Shown one piece after another: positions 27,972 through 35,789 of a stretch of DNA of 58,801 nt. Below the pieces are notes generated by a model, which ran no database searches, was not told the DNA's origin, and worked only from the letters and a program-made list of their open reading frames with translations. The position numbers were made by a program, and so were the translations under genes. How positions within the stretch are numbered: position 1 is the stretch's first letter; every line of letters starts with the position of its first letter. The stretch comes from an uncultured Oscillospiraceae bacterium (GTDB lineage: Bacteria; Bacillota; Clostridia; Oscillospirales; Ruminococcaceae): positions 1-58,801 of the forward strand of contig USFO01000002.1 in assembly GCA_900553955.1 (NCBI GenBank), written 5' to 3'.

Positions 27972-28000
27972 TTGCAAATTTCCGTGTTGTCTGATACAAT
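27972..28000 (+). promoter_or_regulatory. promoter upstream of a short leader
   Basis: TTGCAA (27972-27977), 17-base spacer, TACAAT (27995-28000), with a predicted start near 28007. It precedes the 22-codon reading frame and hairpin at 28059-28151. Confidence 0.65.
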
Positions 28001-28058
28001 TATTGTGTATCAAAGAAGATTTCGGCGTGGCTTTTACAGGCGAAAGGGGCTTTGCAAA

Positions 28059-28127
28059 ATGAAATTCACCCCAATAATTAAACAACCGAGCAAATCGGCG
28101 GATATATCAAGGCGCGTTTTTCCGTAG
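28059..28127 (+). CDS. possible 22-residue leader peptide
   Basis: ATG after GAAAGGGG (10 bases upstream) opens a frame of 22 residues, MKFTPIIKQPSKSADISRR then VFP. The stop codon lies inside the 5' arm of the hairpin at 28109-28151. It could be a leader peptide whose translation affects the hairpin, or chance. There is no similarity to anything known to me. Confidence 0.35.
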   Translation: MKFTPIIKQPSKSADISRRVFP

Positions 28128-28151
28128 TTCACTATGGGTAAAACGCGCCTT
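28109..28151 (+). terminator. long hairpin before the lipoprotein gene
   Basis: AAGGCGCGTTTT (28109-28120) pairs with AAAACGCGCCTT (28140-28151). The inner bases CCGTAGT and ACTATGG pair too, leaving a 2-base loop. Four T follow. It is a terminator or attenuator between the promoter at 27972 and the gene at 28207. Confidence 0.7.
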
Positions 28152-28206
28152 TTGCTATATAAAAACATATATAAACAGGCGTTCTGCCTAAAAGGAGGCA
28201 ACCACA

Positions 28207-28851
28207 ATGAGAAAATCAGCCATAATAAAGCTTTTGGCACTGCTGACGGTGCTTTCCTGCCTATGCGGTCTTACCGCCTGCCGGGAAAGGCGCTATGAGG
28301 ATGAATGCGCGGAAAAGCCCGTTATCTATCTCTATCCGGAGCGTGAAACAGAGGTGACAGTGCGGCTCGACTATGCCGGAAGGCTGACCTGCACATACCC
28401 CGCCTATAACGGCGGCTGGAGAGTTCTTGCGCGCCCGGACGGAACCTTGACGGATGAGAGCGGACAGACATACAGCTATCTCTATTGGGAGGGTGTGAAC
28501 GGCGCGGAATACGATTTTTCCGAGGGGTTCTGCGTTGCCGGAAGCGACACCGCCGCCTTTTTGGAGGACGCTTTGAGCCGGTTGGGACTCAATCGGCGGG
28601 AGGCGAACGAGTTCATAGTCTATTGGCTGCCCCGCATGGAGGCAAATCCATATAACCTCATAGCTTTTCAGTCCGACGCCTACACGGATACGGCGAAGCT
28701 TTCTATCGAGCCCGCTCCCGACACGTTGCTGCGGGTGTTTATGGCGTGGAAGCCTCTTGAAAATGCCGTGAACGTTCCCCCGCAGAGCCTTGTCTCTCCC
28801 GAACGCACAGGCTTTACGACGGTGGAGTGGGGCGGCTGTCAAGTCGAATGA
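28207..28851 (+). CDS. lipoprotein with a KPVIYLYPE domain
   Basis: A 214-residue protein with a lipoprotein signal (hydrophobic stretch then LTAC, cysteine at residue 25). The mature part starts with KPVIYLYPERETEVTVRL, a recurrent module in secreted proteins of Clostridia whose function is unknown to me. GREANEFIVYWLPRMEANPYN-like and TVEWGG segments follow and look like a beta-rich extracytoplasmic domain. AAAGGAGG is well placed. It may be controlled by the hairpin 55 bases upstream. Confidence 0.72.
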   Translation: MRKSAIIKLLALLTVLSCLCGLTACRERRYEDECAEKPVIYLYPERETEVTVRLDYAGRLTCTYPAYNGGWRVLARPDGTLTDESGQTYSYLYWEGVNGAEYDFSEGFCVAGSDTAAFLEDALSRLGLNRREANEFIVYWLPRMEANPYNLIAFQSDAYTDTAKLSIEPAPDTLLRVFMAWKPLENAVNVPPQSLVSPERTGFTTVEWGGCQVE

Positions 28852-28911
28852 CCGTTTGCAAAGCAGCGTTCGAAGAAGCATAAACCCGAAGCTTTCACAA
28901 GGAGGCCTGTT

Positions 28912-29109
28912 ATGAACGATAAAGCAACACAAAGCGGATTGGGCATTGTGTCCGTCCTGACGGCCGCACTCGTACTGTTAAAACTGTTCAAGGTGATAAA
29001 GTGGCGCTGGGTATGGGTGCTCTCGCCCCTGTGGATTTCCGCCGGGGCAGTGATTTTGCTCTTTTCCGGAATACTTGTTGCCGGAAGAATAAAAAAAGGC
29101 AAATGGTAA
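28912..29109 (+). CDS. small two-segment membrane protein
   Basis: A 65-residue protein with two membrane helices (SVLTAALVLLKLFKVI and ISAGAVILLFSGILVAG) around a WRWVWVLSPLW turn. This resembles small proteins labelled transmembrane Fragile-X-F-like in Firmicutes and their phages; function unknown. AAGGAGG lies 8 bases before ATG. Confidence 0.72.
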   Translation: MNDKATQSGLGIVSVLTAALVLLKLFKVIKWRWVWVLSPLWISAGAVILLFSGILVAGRIKKGKW

Positions 29110-29136
29110 GCGGCACGGCGGCAAACTGTATAAAAA

Positions 29137-29171
29137 CAAAACCGGAGCAGCTTTTGGCTGCTCCGGTTTTA
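29137..29171 (+). terminator. terminator after the small membrane protein
   Basis: AAAACCGGAGCAG pairs with CTGCTCCGGTTTT, a 13-base stem. Confidence 0.92.
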
Positions 29172-29185
29172 TGCTTATTAAAATG

Positions 29186-29276
29186 CCCATAAAAGGCTTT
29201 CGTTTTTGTTCAAGTTCTTTTTTGCCCAAACTGAGTTTGAGCAAAAAAGAAAGGGGCTTTGCTTTCGCAAAGCCCC
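29186..29276. repeat. conserved-tag hairpin repeat, copy 1
   Basis: Block CCCAT (29186-29190), then the 19-base tag CTTTCGTTTTTGTTCAAGT (29197-29215), a long hairpin with TTCTTTTTTGC and GCAAAAAAGAA arms (29215-29251), and a second hairpin GGGGCTTTGC against GCAAAGCCCC (29253-29276). Read on the minus strand the last hairpin is the terminator of tRNA-Leu(GAG). The second copy is at 39753-39851. Confidence 0.7.
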
Positions 29277-29281
29277 TGACT

Positions 29282-29365
29282 TGGTGCGGCAAACGGGACT
29301 TGAACCCGTACGTCAAAGACACACGCCCCTCAAACGTGCCTGTCTGCCGATTCCAGCACTGCCGC
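29282..29365 (-). tRNA. tRNA-Leu (anticodon GAG)
   Basis: An 84-base class II tRNA. Acceptor arms GCGGCAG and TTGCCGC, encoded CCA, T-arm ACGGGTTCAAGTCCCGT, anticodon stem CACGT with loop TTGAGGG giving GAG, and a long variable arm. It reads CUC/CUU codons. Confidence 0.95.
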
Positions 29366-29383
29366 ATCTCAAATGCGAGATTT

Positions 29384-29412
29384 ATTATAACAACAATTCT
29401 TTACAAAGTCAA
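29384..29412 (-). promoter_or_regulatory. promoter of tRNA-Leu(GAG)
   Basis: On the minus strand TTGACT (29407-29412), 17-base spacer, TATAAT (29384-29389). Confidence 0.9.
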
Positions 29413-29506
29413 GGGCTTTTCGGATTTTTTATAACAAAATTTTGTTTATTTCTATGCCGGCGGGGGAAAACTCTTTTCAAAAGCGGCGGAAAGGAGAAAA
29501 ATTCTC

Positions 29507-31108
29507 TTGCAAAAACGAATTATCAGCTTTTTCTGCGTATTTTTGTGCGCCCTTGGCGCGGTGTGCCTGCGAGTGGTTTATCTTGAGGACGGCGGCGCTG
29601 CCGCAGGTGCGGCGGTGGTGCAAAGCAGCCGCACCCTTTCCGTTGCGCAAAGCCGCGCCGGAATTTTCGACCGGGACGGCTTACCGCTGGTGAATCAAAC
29701 CGCACAGTGGAAAGCGCTCGTTTTCCCGGAGGAGGCGGATCTGAACATACTCAAGGACTATGTTGAGGATGAAAATTTCGTCGAAACCGCAAAGTCCGGC
29801 TTACCGGTGGTGGTAGATACCGGCGGAAAACTCATCGACGGCGCGGGGGTTTATAACTTCAAAACTCCGCGCCGCTACGCACAAAATCAGCTTGCAGCGC
29901 ATATAATCGGCTATGTGAGCGACGGCAGCGGCGCTTCCGGCATAGAAAAAGCCTATGACGAGCTGCTCAAATCCGCCGGGCCGCAGTCCACTGTAACCTA
30001 TTACACCGATGGGCGCGGGCGGCTGCTTTCCGGCGAAGAAATCCGTTTCAGCGCGGACGACGCGGATAAGAAAAGCGGAGTTATCCTCACTTTGAATGCA
30101 CAGATTCAGCAGGCGGCGGAATCAGTGCTAAAGGAAAGCTTGGAGCGCGGCGCGGCGGTGGTGATGGATGCTCAAACAGGGGAGATACTTGCGGCGGCGT
30201 CCGTGCCCTGCTTTGACCCAAACAATGTCGCCGCTTCTCTCGGCAAAGCGGGTTCACCCTTTGTGAACCGTGCCTTTTCCGCATATACCGTCGGTTCCAC
30301 GTGGAAGCTTGTGGTTGCCGCCGCGGCGCTGGAGGGCGGCGAAACCGCCGCACGCTGCTATGACTGCGAGAGCAGCATAACCGTTGACGGAGTGGAGTTC
30401 CATTGCCACTGGGAGCTTGGCCACGGCAAAATTGATATGCCCGCAGCGCTGCGCGTTTCCTGCAACCCATATTTCATCGACCTTGGGCTTTCCGTGGGCG
30501 CTGCGCGCATAGTGGAAATGGCGCAGAACCTTGGCTTCGGCGCCTCGGCGGAGCTTGCGCCGGGGATGTTTTCCGCCTCGGGCAATTTGCCAAGCGCGGC
30601 GGAGCTTTCCGCCGCCGCTGCGCTGGCAAGCTTTTCCTTCGGGCAGGGAAAGCTGCTTGCAACGCCGGTGCAGATGGCGGCGCTTGCCGCCGCCATAGCC
30701 AACGGAGGCTACGCTGTTACGCCGAAGCTGGTGCTGGGAACGGCAGACGAAAACGAGGCGTTCACCGCCGCGGCGGACTATGCCCAAAACCGCGCAATGA
30801 GCGAAAAAACCGCCGCGAAGCTGCGGGAAATGATGATAAGCGTTGTGGAAGAGGGCAGCGGCCTAAACGCCAAGCCGGAAAAAGGCGGCGCGGGCGGCAA
30901 GACCGCTTCCGCGCAGACGGGTCAGCTCGACGGCGACGGAAACGAAATAATCCACGCATGGTTCGTGGGCTTTTATCCGGCGGAAAAGCCGCGCTACGCC
31001 ATCGCGGTTTTTGCGGAGGGCATGGAATCCGGCAGTGACTTTGCCGCGCCGGTGTTCAAAAAAATCTGCGACGGCATTGCAGAAACAGCGGTGTACGAAA
31101 CAAAATAA
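29507..31108 (+). CDS. class B penicillin-binding protein (transpeptidase)
   Basis: A 533-residue peptidoglycan transpeptidase of the FtsI/PbpA/SpoVD group. An N-terminal membrane anchor is followed by a reduced dimerisation part (SRAGIFDRDGLPL, DGSGASGIEKAYDELL). Catalytic motifs are STWK (S264, K267), SCN (S318-N320) and, at the KTG position, KTA (K465). The third-motif change from G to A may alter beta-lactam affinity. The start is TTG with AAAGGAG upstream. It stands alone and is not in a dcw cluster, so a role in sporulation or elongation cannot be decided. Confidence 0.88.
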   Translation: MQKRIISFFCVFLCALGAVCLRVVYLEDGGAAAGAAVVQSSRTLSVAQSRAGIFDRDGLPLVNQTAQWKALVFPEEADLNILKDYVEDENFVETAKSGLPVVVDTGGKLIDGAGVYNFKTPRRYAQNQLAAHIIGYVSDGSGASGIEKAYDELLKSAGPQSTVTYYTDGRGRLLSGEEIRFSADDADKKSGVILTLNAQIQQAAESVLKESLERGAAVVMDAQTGEILAAASVPCFDPNNVAASLGKAGSPFVNRAFSAYTVGSTWKLVVAAAALEGGETAARCYDCESSITVDGVEFHCHWELGHGKIDMPAALRVSCNPYFIDLGLSVGAARIVEMAQNLGFGASAELAPGMFSASGNLPSAAELSAAAALASFSFGQGKLLATPVQMAALAAAIANGGYAVTPKLVLGTADENEAFTAAADYAQNRAMSEKTAAKLREMMISVVEEGSGLNAKPEKGGAGGKTASAQTGQLDGDGNEIIHAWFVGFYPAEKPRYAIAVFAEGMESGSDFAAPVFKKICDGIAETAVYETK

Positions 31109-31142
31109 ATTGTTATAAATCTGTTAAATTGCAATAACCCAC

Positions 31143-31171
31143 TTGCTCAAAAGAAAAAAATGTGCTATTAT
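31143..31171 (+). promoter_or_regulatory. promoter of the acidic-tail membrane protein
   Basis: TTGCTC (31143-31148), 17-base spacer, TATTAT (31166-31171). Predicted start near 31178, which excludes an ATG at 31162 as the translation start. Confidence 0.7.
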
Positions 31172-31209
31172 TATCCTATGAAAGAATGCGGAAAGGAAGG
31201 CGCAAACCA

Positions 31210-31563
31210 ATGAGCATAACAAAATCCATAGAAGCAATGCGCAAAATCGTCTGCATGTATGACAAAATCCAAACCAAAAAGAATAAAATCCGGAACAAGG
31301 CGGATAAAGCTTTGTCCGTAGTGAAAGGCGGTAACAATATGAAATTCGGAACTATTATCGGTATCGTAGTGGGCGCCATCACCCTTCTTGCGGCGGGCGC
31401 TGCGGCAATGTATCTTTATCTTAACGGCTGTCCCTGCTGCAGAAAGGGCTGCTGTGAGGATGACGGGGATCTCTATGATGAATTCCCGGAGGAAGAAGCA
31501 AGCGAAGAACCCAAAGAAACCGAAGAACCTGCCGAAGAAGCTTCCGAGGAAGCGGCAGAATAA
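31210..31563 (+). CDS. small membrane protein with Cys cluster and acidic tail
   Basis: From ATG 31210 (AGGAAGG upstream) the protein has 117 residues: a basic N-terminal helix, one membrane segment (MKFGTIIGIVVGAITLLAAG region), a cysteine cluster GCPCCRKGCC, and a tail of E, A and P. A second start at 31339 (with AAAGGCGG upstream) would give 74 residues beginning at the membrane segment; both are possible. No function recognised. The cysteines may bind metal or form disulphides. It sits just before the SRP RNA gene. Confidence 0.65.
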   Translation: MSITKSIEAMRKIVCMYDKIQTKKNKIRNKADKALSVVKGGNNMKFGTIIGIVVGAITLLAAGAAAMYLYLNGCPCCRKGCCEDDGDLYDEFPEEEASEEPKETEEPAEEASEEAAE

Positions 31564-31580
31564 TTTTCTGTAATGTCAAA

Positions 31581-31735
31581 GCCGCGTGGATGCGCGCTTT
31601 GTCATGCGGTATACGGGTCCTGTGCGACAAAAAGCCGTGAACCATGTCAGGCGGGGAACCGAGCAGCATTAAGCGGTATTTTTGGGTGCCGCAGATCAAT
31701 CTGTATGCCGTGTGACAAAGTGCATATCCGCGCTG
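31581..31735 (+). ncRNA. ffs: signal recognition particle RNA (small bacterial type)
   Basis: The conserved loop core is visible: GTGAACCATGTCAGGCGGG followed by GAACCGAGCAGCATTAAG. The flanks pair: GTCATGCGGTATAC (31601 on) with GTATGCCGTGTGAC (ending 31714), and the pairing continues outward (GCGTGGATGCGCGC with TGCATATCCGCGC), then GCGCTG-TTTTT ends it. The RNA with Ffh targets membrane proteins to the translocon. Location before dnaX is typical of Firmicutes. Exact ends are estimates; the paired core is 31601-31715. Confidence 0.88.
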
Positions 31736-31764
31736 TTTTTATATCATAGTATAGGAGGAGCTTT

Positions 31765-33411
31765 ATGTATCAGGCGCTTTATCGCAAATATCGCCCGCGA
31801 TTTTTTAAGGACGTTGCCGGGCAGGAGCACATAACCTCCGTCCTTGCAAAAGAGGTGGCGGAGCACACCTTCGGTCATGCATACATCTTCACCGGCAGCC
31901 GCGGCATAGGCAAAACCACCTGCGCGAAAATCCTTGCAAAGGCGGTGAACTGCCCAAACGAGCACGACGGCGAGCCCTGCGGCGAATGTGAAATCTGCCG
32001 GGGAATTGACGACGGTTCGCTGTTGGATGTTACCGAAATGGATGCCGCCAGCAACAGAAACATTGACGATATTCGGAATCTGCGCGCCGAAGCGAACTTT
32101 ACTCCGGCTATTGCAAAGTACCGTGTTTATATCATAGACGAAGCGCACATGCTCACCAAAGAGGCGGCTAACGCTCTGCTCAAGATTATGGAGGAACCGC
32201 CGGAGCATGTTATATTCATTCTCGCCACCACGGAGGTTTACAAGCTTCCCGCAACCATACTTTCCCGCTGTATGCGCTTTGACTTCAAGCGAATGCAGCC
32301 GCAGGTCATTGCGGAACGAGTCAAGTTCGTGTGCAAAATGGAGCATATCGAAATTGACGACGACGCGGCGCAGCTTATCGGCGAGCTTGCCGATGGCGGA
32401 ATGCGCGATGCGCTTTCGCTGCTTGACATATGCCGCGCGGACGAGCGCATCACCGTGGACACGGTCAGCCGCTGTGCCGGACTTGCCGGGCGGGAATATC
32501 TCTTTGACCTTGCGGACTGCGTTGCGAAGAAGGATACCGCCGCTGTGCTCGAAATGGTGGATAAACTCTACCAAAGCTCCGCGGACGTAGGCCGTCTTTG
32601 CGACGAGATGATAAGCCACTTCCGCAGCCTTATGGTGGTTTCGTGCTCAAACGAAGCCGCCTCCATTCTGAAGGTGCTGCCGAAGGAAGAGGAGCGCCTG
32701 AAAGCACAGGCGAAAACCATTTCACAGACGGACATATTTTACTGCATATCCGTTTTGCAGGAAGCTACCGCCAAAATGGCGAAAAGCGCCTCAAAACGGC
32801 TGGAATTTGAGCTTGCTATGGTGAAGCTGTGCTCGCCGGAGCTTTTGCAGTCGCCGGAAGCGCTTCTCGCCAGAATAGAAAAGCTTGAAAGCGAAATTGC
32901 GCTGCTCAAAGCCCGCGGAGTCGCTTCGGCGGCGGTGCCCGCTCAGACAGCGGCAGTGCCTGCGGCGGAAAGTATTCCTGCGCGGACGGAAGCAGCAGCG
33001 CAAGCGCCCGCACCCTCGGCGCAGCAGTCCGCTCGGCAGCAAAAAGCGGTTGCGCCCGTGAGCAAAGCCCCTGAAGAACCCGCCGAAAGCGACAGCGCAA
33101 GGCTTTTTGCGGAGTGGGATATGGTTGTTGACTTGCTTGCGCACCGCAGTCCCATGCTGTGCGCGCTGCTTACAGGCTCCAAAGCGTATGAAAGCGGTAA
33201 TCGCCTGCTTATCGATGCGCCGAACGACACGTTCATACCCTATATGCAGAAAAGTCCGGACGCCAACGAAAGCATAAAAACCGCCATTACCGAGGTATGC
33301 GGCAGGCGCTACGGCATAGGTCCGTATAAAAAGTCGGCGCAAAGCGCCGCAAACGACCCCCTTGAGGAGCTTGCAAAGCGCGCGCAGGCTTCCGGCATAG
33401 AACTTTTGTAA
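31765..33411 (+). CDS. dnaX: DNA polymerase III subunits gamma/tau
   Basis: A 548-residue clamp-loader ATPase. Walker A GSRGIGKTT (K50), zinc module C63/C72/C75/C78, VYIIDEAHML (Walker B), and an AEANF/SRCMRF sensor region. The C-terminal half is an A/P/Q-rich linker (about residues 385-445) then a tau-type tail. No internal slippery site was noted. AGGAGG precedes ATG. The order ffs-dnaX-ybaB-recR is the standard Firmicutes one. Confidence 0.97.
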   Translation: MYQALYRKYRPRFFKDVAGQEHITSVLAKEVAEHTFGHAYIFTGSRGIGKTTCAKILAKAVNCPNEHDGEPCGECEICRGIDDGSLLDVTEMDAASNRNIDDIRNLRAEANFTPAIAKYRVYIIDEAHMLTKEAANALLKIMEEPPEHVIFILATTEVYKLPATILSRCMRFDFKRMQPQVIAERVKFVCKMEHIEIDDDAAQLIGELADGGMRDALSLLDICRADERITVDTVSRCAGLAGREYLFDLADCVAKKDTAAVLEMVDKLYQSSADVGRLCDEMISHFRSLMVVSCSNEAASILKVLPKEEERLKAQAKTISQTDIFYCISVLQEATAKMAKSASKRLEFELAMVKLCSPELLQSPEALLARIEKLESEIALLKARGVASAAVPAQTAAVPAAESIPARTEAAAQAPAPSAQQSARQQKAVAPVSKAPEEPAESDSARLFAEWDMVVDLLAHRSPMLCALLTGSKAYESGNRLLIDAPNDTFIPYMQKSPDANESIKTAITEVCGRRYGIGPYKKSAQSAANDPLEELAKRAQASGIELL

Positions 33412-33483
33412 TACTCTTGCCAAAAGCGGGCATAGCGGTTATAATATTATATTATACTTATAAATAATCGGAGGAATTATCAT

Positions 33484-33831
33484 ATGAAAGCACATCTTCC
33501 CCAGGGCTTCGGCGGCGGTCCGTCCAATATGCAGGGCGTTATCAAGCAGGCACAGAAAATGCAGGAGCGCATGGCTGAGCTTCAAACCGAGCTTGACGAA
33601 AGAGAATACGATTTTACCGTCGGCGGCGGAATGATAACCATTAAGATGAACGGCAAAAAGGAAATGCTGAGCATTGACATCAAGCCGGAGGTTGTTGACC
33701 CGGACGATATCGAAATGCTTCAGGACCTTATCGTTGCCGGCGTAAACGAGGCTGTTTCCTCTGTCGAAAAGACCAACAGCGATGAAATGTCCAAGGTTAC
33801 CGGAAACCTCAATATTCCCGGAATGTTCTGA
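33484..33831 (+). CDS. ybaB: nucleoid-associated protein YbaB/EbfC
   Basis: A 115-residue DNA-binding dimer. It has a GGG-rich start (QGFGGGPSNMQGVIKQAQKM), the family motifs VGGGMITIKMNGK and the DPDDIEMLQDLI stretch. It stands between dnaX and recR, as in most bacteria. GGAGG precedes ATG. Confidence 0.96.
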   Translation: MKAHLPQGFGGGPSNMQGVIKQAQKMQERMAELQTELDEREYDFTVGGGMITIKMNGKKEMLSIDIKPEVVDPDDIEMLQDLIVAGVNEAVSSVEKTNSDEMSKVTGNLNIPGMF

Positions 33832-33849
33832 CGAAGGCCGGATAGGAAT

Positions 33850-34449
33850 ATGAATTACAGCGTACTTCCGCTGACGAAGCTTACCGAATGCTTCGCGCGT
33901 CTTCCCGGTATAGGACGCAAAAGCGCCCAGCGGCTTGCGTTCCACATACTGCGCATGCCGGAGGAGGAGGCAAAAAGCTTTGCCAAAGCAATTCTTGAGG
34001 CAAGGGAAAAAATCGGATACTGCGAAATATGCAAAAACATAACCGATACTCCCCGCTGCGCCGTTTGCAGCGACGAAACAAGGGACAAATCCACCATTTG
34101 CGTGGTGGAAGACCCTCGCGATGTTATTGCCATCGAGCGTACAAAGGAATATCACGGACTGTACCATGTTCTCGGCGGGCTTATTTCCCCCATGGACGGC
34201 GTGGGTCCGGAAAACCTGTTTATAAAAGAGCTGCTTGCCCGAATGACAGACGGCAGCGTGAAAGAGGTCATTATGGCGACAAACCCCACAGTGGAGGGCG
34301 AAGCCACCGCAATGTATCTTTCCCGCCTGCTCAAGCCCATGGGCGTCAGGGTTTCCCGCCTTGCCTACGGAATTCCCGTTGGGGGCAACCTTGAATATGC
34401 GGACGAGGTGACTCTTTACCGCGCCATCGAGGGCAGGAGCCCCATGTAA
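33850..34449 (+). CDS. recR: recombination protein RecR
   Basis: A 199-residue protein that acts with RecO and RecF to load RecA at gaps. Helix-hairpin-helix LPGIGRKSAQRLAFHIL, zinc finger CEICKNITDTPRCAVC and Toprim domain VVEDPRDVIAIE with the end motif YRAIEGR are all present. It follows ybaB by 18 bases. Confidence 0.97.
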   Translation: MNYSVLPLTKLTECFARLPGIGRKSAQRLAFHILRMPEEEAKSFAKAILEAREKIGYCEICKNITDTPRCAVCSDETRDKSTICVVEDPRDVIAIERTKEYHGLYHVLGGLISPMDGVGPENLFIKELLARMTDGSVKEVIMATNPTVEGEATAMYLSRLLKPMGVRVSRLAYGIPVGGNLEYADEVTLYRAIEGRSPM

Positions 34450-34491
34450 TGCGAACGTTCGCAAAAAACAAAGCCGAAAGGAGGCGGAAAA

Positions 34492-34956
34492 ATGGAGCAG
34501 AAAAGCATAAAATCCATAGCGAAGAACAAAAAGGCCGGACACGACTATTTTATTGACGACAGCTACGAAGCGGGAATAGAGCTTTTCGGCACGGAGGTGA
34601 AAAGCATCCGGGCCGGGCAGGTCAACCTTAAAGACAGCTGGTGCGACATCAAAAACGGCGAAATCTTCGTGAACGGAATGCACATAAGCCCATACGAAAA
34701 GGGGAACATATTCAACCGCGACCCGGATCGCAGCCGCCGCCTTTTGATGCACCGCCGGGAGATAAACAAGCTCTACGGTTTGGTTCAGCAACAGGGAATT
34801 GCGCTTATCCCGCTTGAAATGTATTTCAGCGGTTCCCGGGTAAAGGTCAAAATCGGGCTTTGCCGGGGCAAAAAGCTGTACGACAAGAGGGATGATATGG
34901 CTAAAAGAGCCGCTCAAAGGGATATTGAAAGGAGTCTTAAGGAGAGGAACAGATAA
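34492..34956 (+). CDS. smpB: SsrA-binding protein SmpB
   Basis: A 154-residue partner of tmRNA in trans-translation. It has KKAGHDYFIDDSYEAGIEL (the family's usual YxIxExxEAGIxL), GTEVKSIRAGQVNLKDSW and the basic C-terminal tail. The ssrA gene follows directly. GGAGG precedes ATG. Confidence 0.97.
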   Translation: MEQKSIKSIAKNKKAGHDYFIDDSYEAGIELFGTEVKSIRAGQVNLKDSWCDIKNGEIFVNGMHISPYEKGNIFNRDPDRSRRLLMHRREINKLYGLVQQQGIALIPLEMYFSGSRVKVKIGLCRGKKLYDKRDDMAKRAAQRDIERSLKERNR

Positions 34957-34991
34957 ATTTCTCCCAAAGAAGCCTTCTCATATATAAATAT

Positions 34992-35339
34992 GGGGGCGTA
35001 AAGGTTTCGACGGGGGCTTAGAAGTATGTATAGCGGGTAGAAGCGCCCAGCCTTCTATAAAATGGGCAAAAACAATAAACGCTAACAAAAATTTAGCTTA
35101 CGCGGCCTAATTAGGCCTGCCGTCTTGCCGGTGAGTACCGTGGCACCGGGTCAAGGCGTCGACTAACGGTGAACGATGGCGGAAGCTTCTTCCGTACCGC
35201 CATTGTATAAGGAAGATACCGCACGCGGCGGCTTGGCTGCCGTCTGCCGCCTGCGGGAAGCTTAAACAACAGCCTGCACCCGGAGAAGTATATATGGAAG
35301 AGCTTTCGGACGCGGGTTCGACTCCCGCCGCCTCCACCA
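34992..35339 (+). ncRNA. ssrA: transfer-messenger RNA (tag ANKNLAYAA)
   Basis: The 5' end GGGGGCGTAAAGGTTTCGAC and the 3' end GGTTCGACTCCCGCCGCCTCC plus ACCA form the tRNA-like part; the arms pair with one G-T. The tag frame reads GCT AAC AAA AAT TTA GCT TAC GCG GCC TAA, giving ANKNLAYAA, where the final AA guides ClpXP-type proteolysis. The size of about 348 bases is usual. It frees stalled ribosomes with SmpB encoded just upstream. Confidence 0.96.
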
Positions 35340-35456
35340 CGCAAAATCGGCAAGCGAATTATGGCGCTTGCCGATCTTATTTAATGAGCGAGTGCTTCCT
35401 CTTGCCCCGCGCCGTGCTAAAATAGCTTTGGTAAACTGAAATCAGGAGGAAAAGTT

Positions 35457-35606
35457 ATGTATATTTTCAGCGGAATACTTAACATCATTGCCGGATTGAT
35501 ATTTGCGTGGCGCGCGTTCGACGGAGACATACTTCTCGCCATTCCGGCGCTGATATTTATTGCCGGCGGAATTATGTGCATAGCGAAAGAAGCGAAGAAA
35601 AAATAA
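35457..35606 (+). CDS. 49-residue membrane protein
   Basis: A short gene with a strong ribosome site (AGGAGG, 7 bases before ATG). The protein MYIFSGILNIIAGLIFAWRA begins with one membrane helix; after a DGD turn a second helix (LLAIPALIFIAGGIMCIA) ends in a KEAKKK tail. It has its own terminator, so it is probably real. Function unknown. Confidence 0.65.
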   Translation: MYIFSGILNIIAGLIFAWRAFDGDILLAIPALIFIAGGIMCIAKEAKKK

Positions 35607-35644
35607 ATAATCCCCGCTGCGAAGTGATTCTCAGCGGGGATTAT
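35606..35644 (+). terminator. terminator after the 49-residue gene
   Basis: AATAATCCCCGCTG pairs with CAGCGGGGATTAT; the stem is 11 bases or more. Confidence 0.9.
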
Positions 35645-35789
35645 ATTATTGCTAGGCTGCTTATTTATTCAAATCAAAATACGTATTGTAATTTTACAAT
35701 TCTCTGTACAGTAACCGGCAAAAAGCTATTGACCTCAAGGCTTCGCTGCGCTATAATGGGGAAAAATTAAGGAAAGGGATAGCCTGCTT

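Noticed and set aside
31162..31209. upstream start for the acidic-tail membrane protein
   Set aside because: The ATG at 31162 lies within the predicted promoter, before the transcription start.
33439..34917. 492-codon minus-strand frame over ybaB, recR and smpB
   Set aside because: Antisense shadow of three well-identified genes; no ribosome site or family match.
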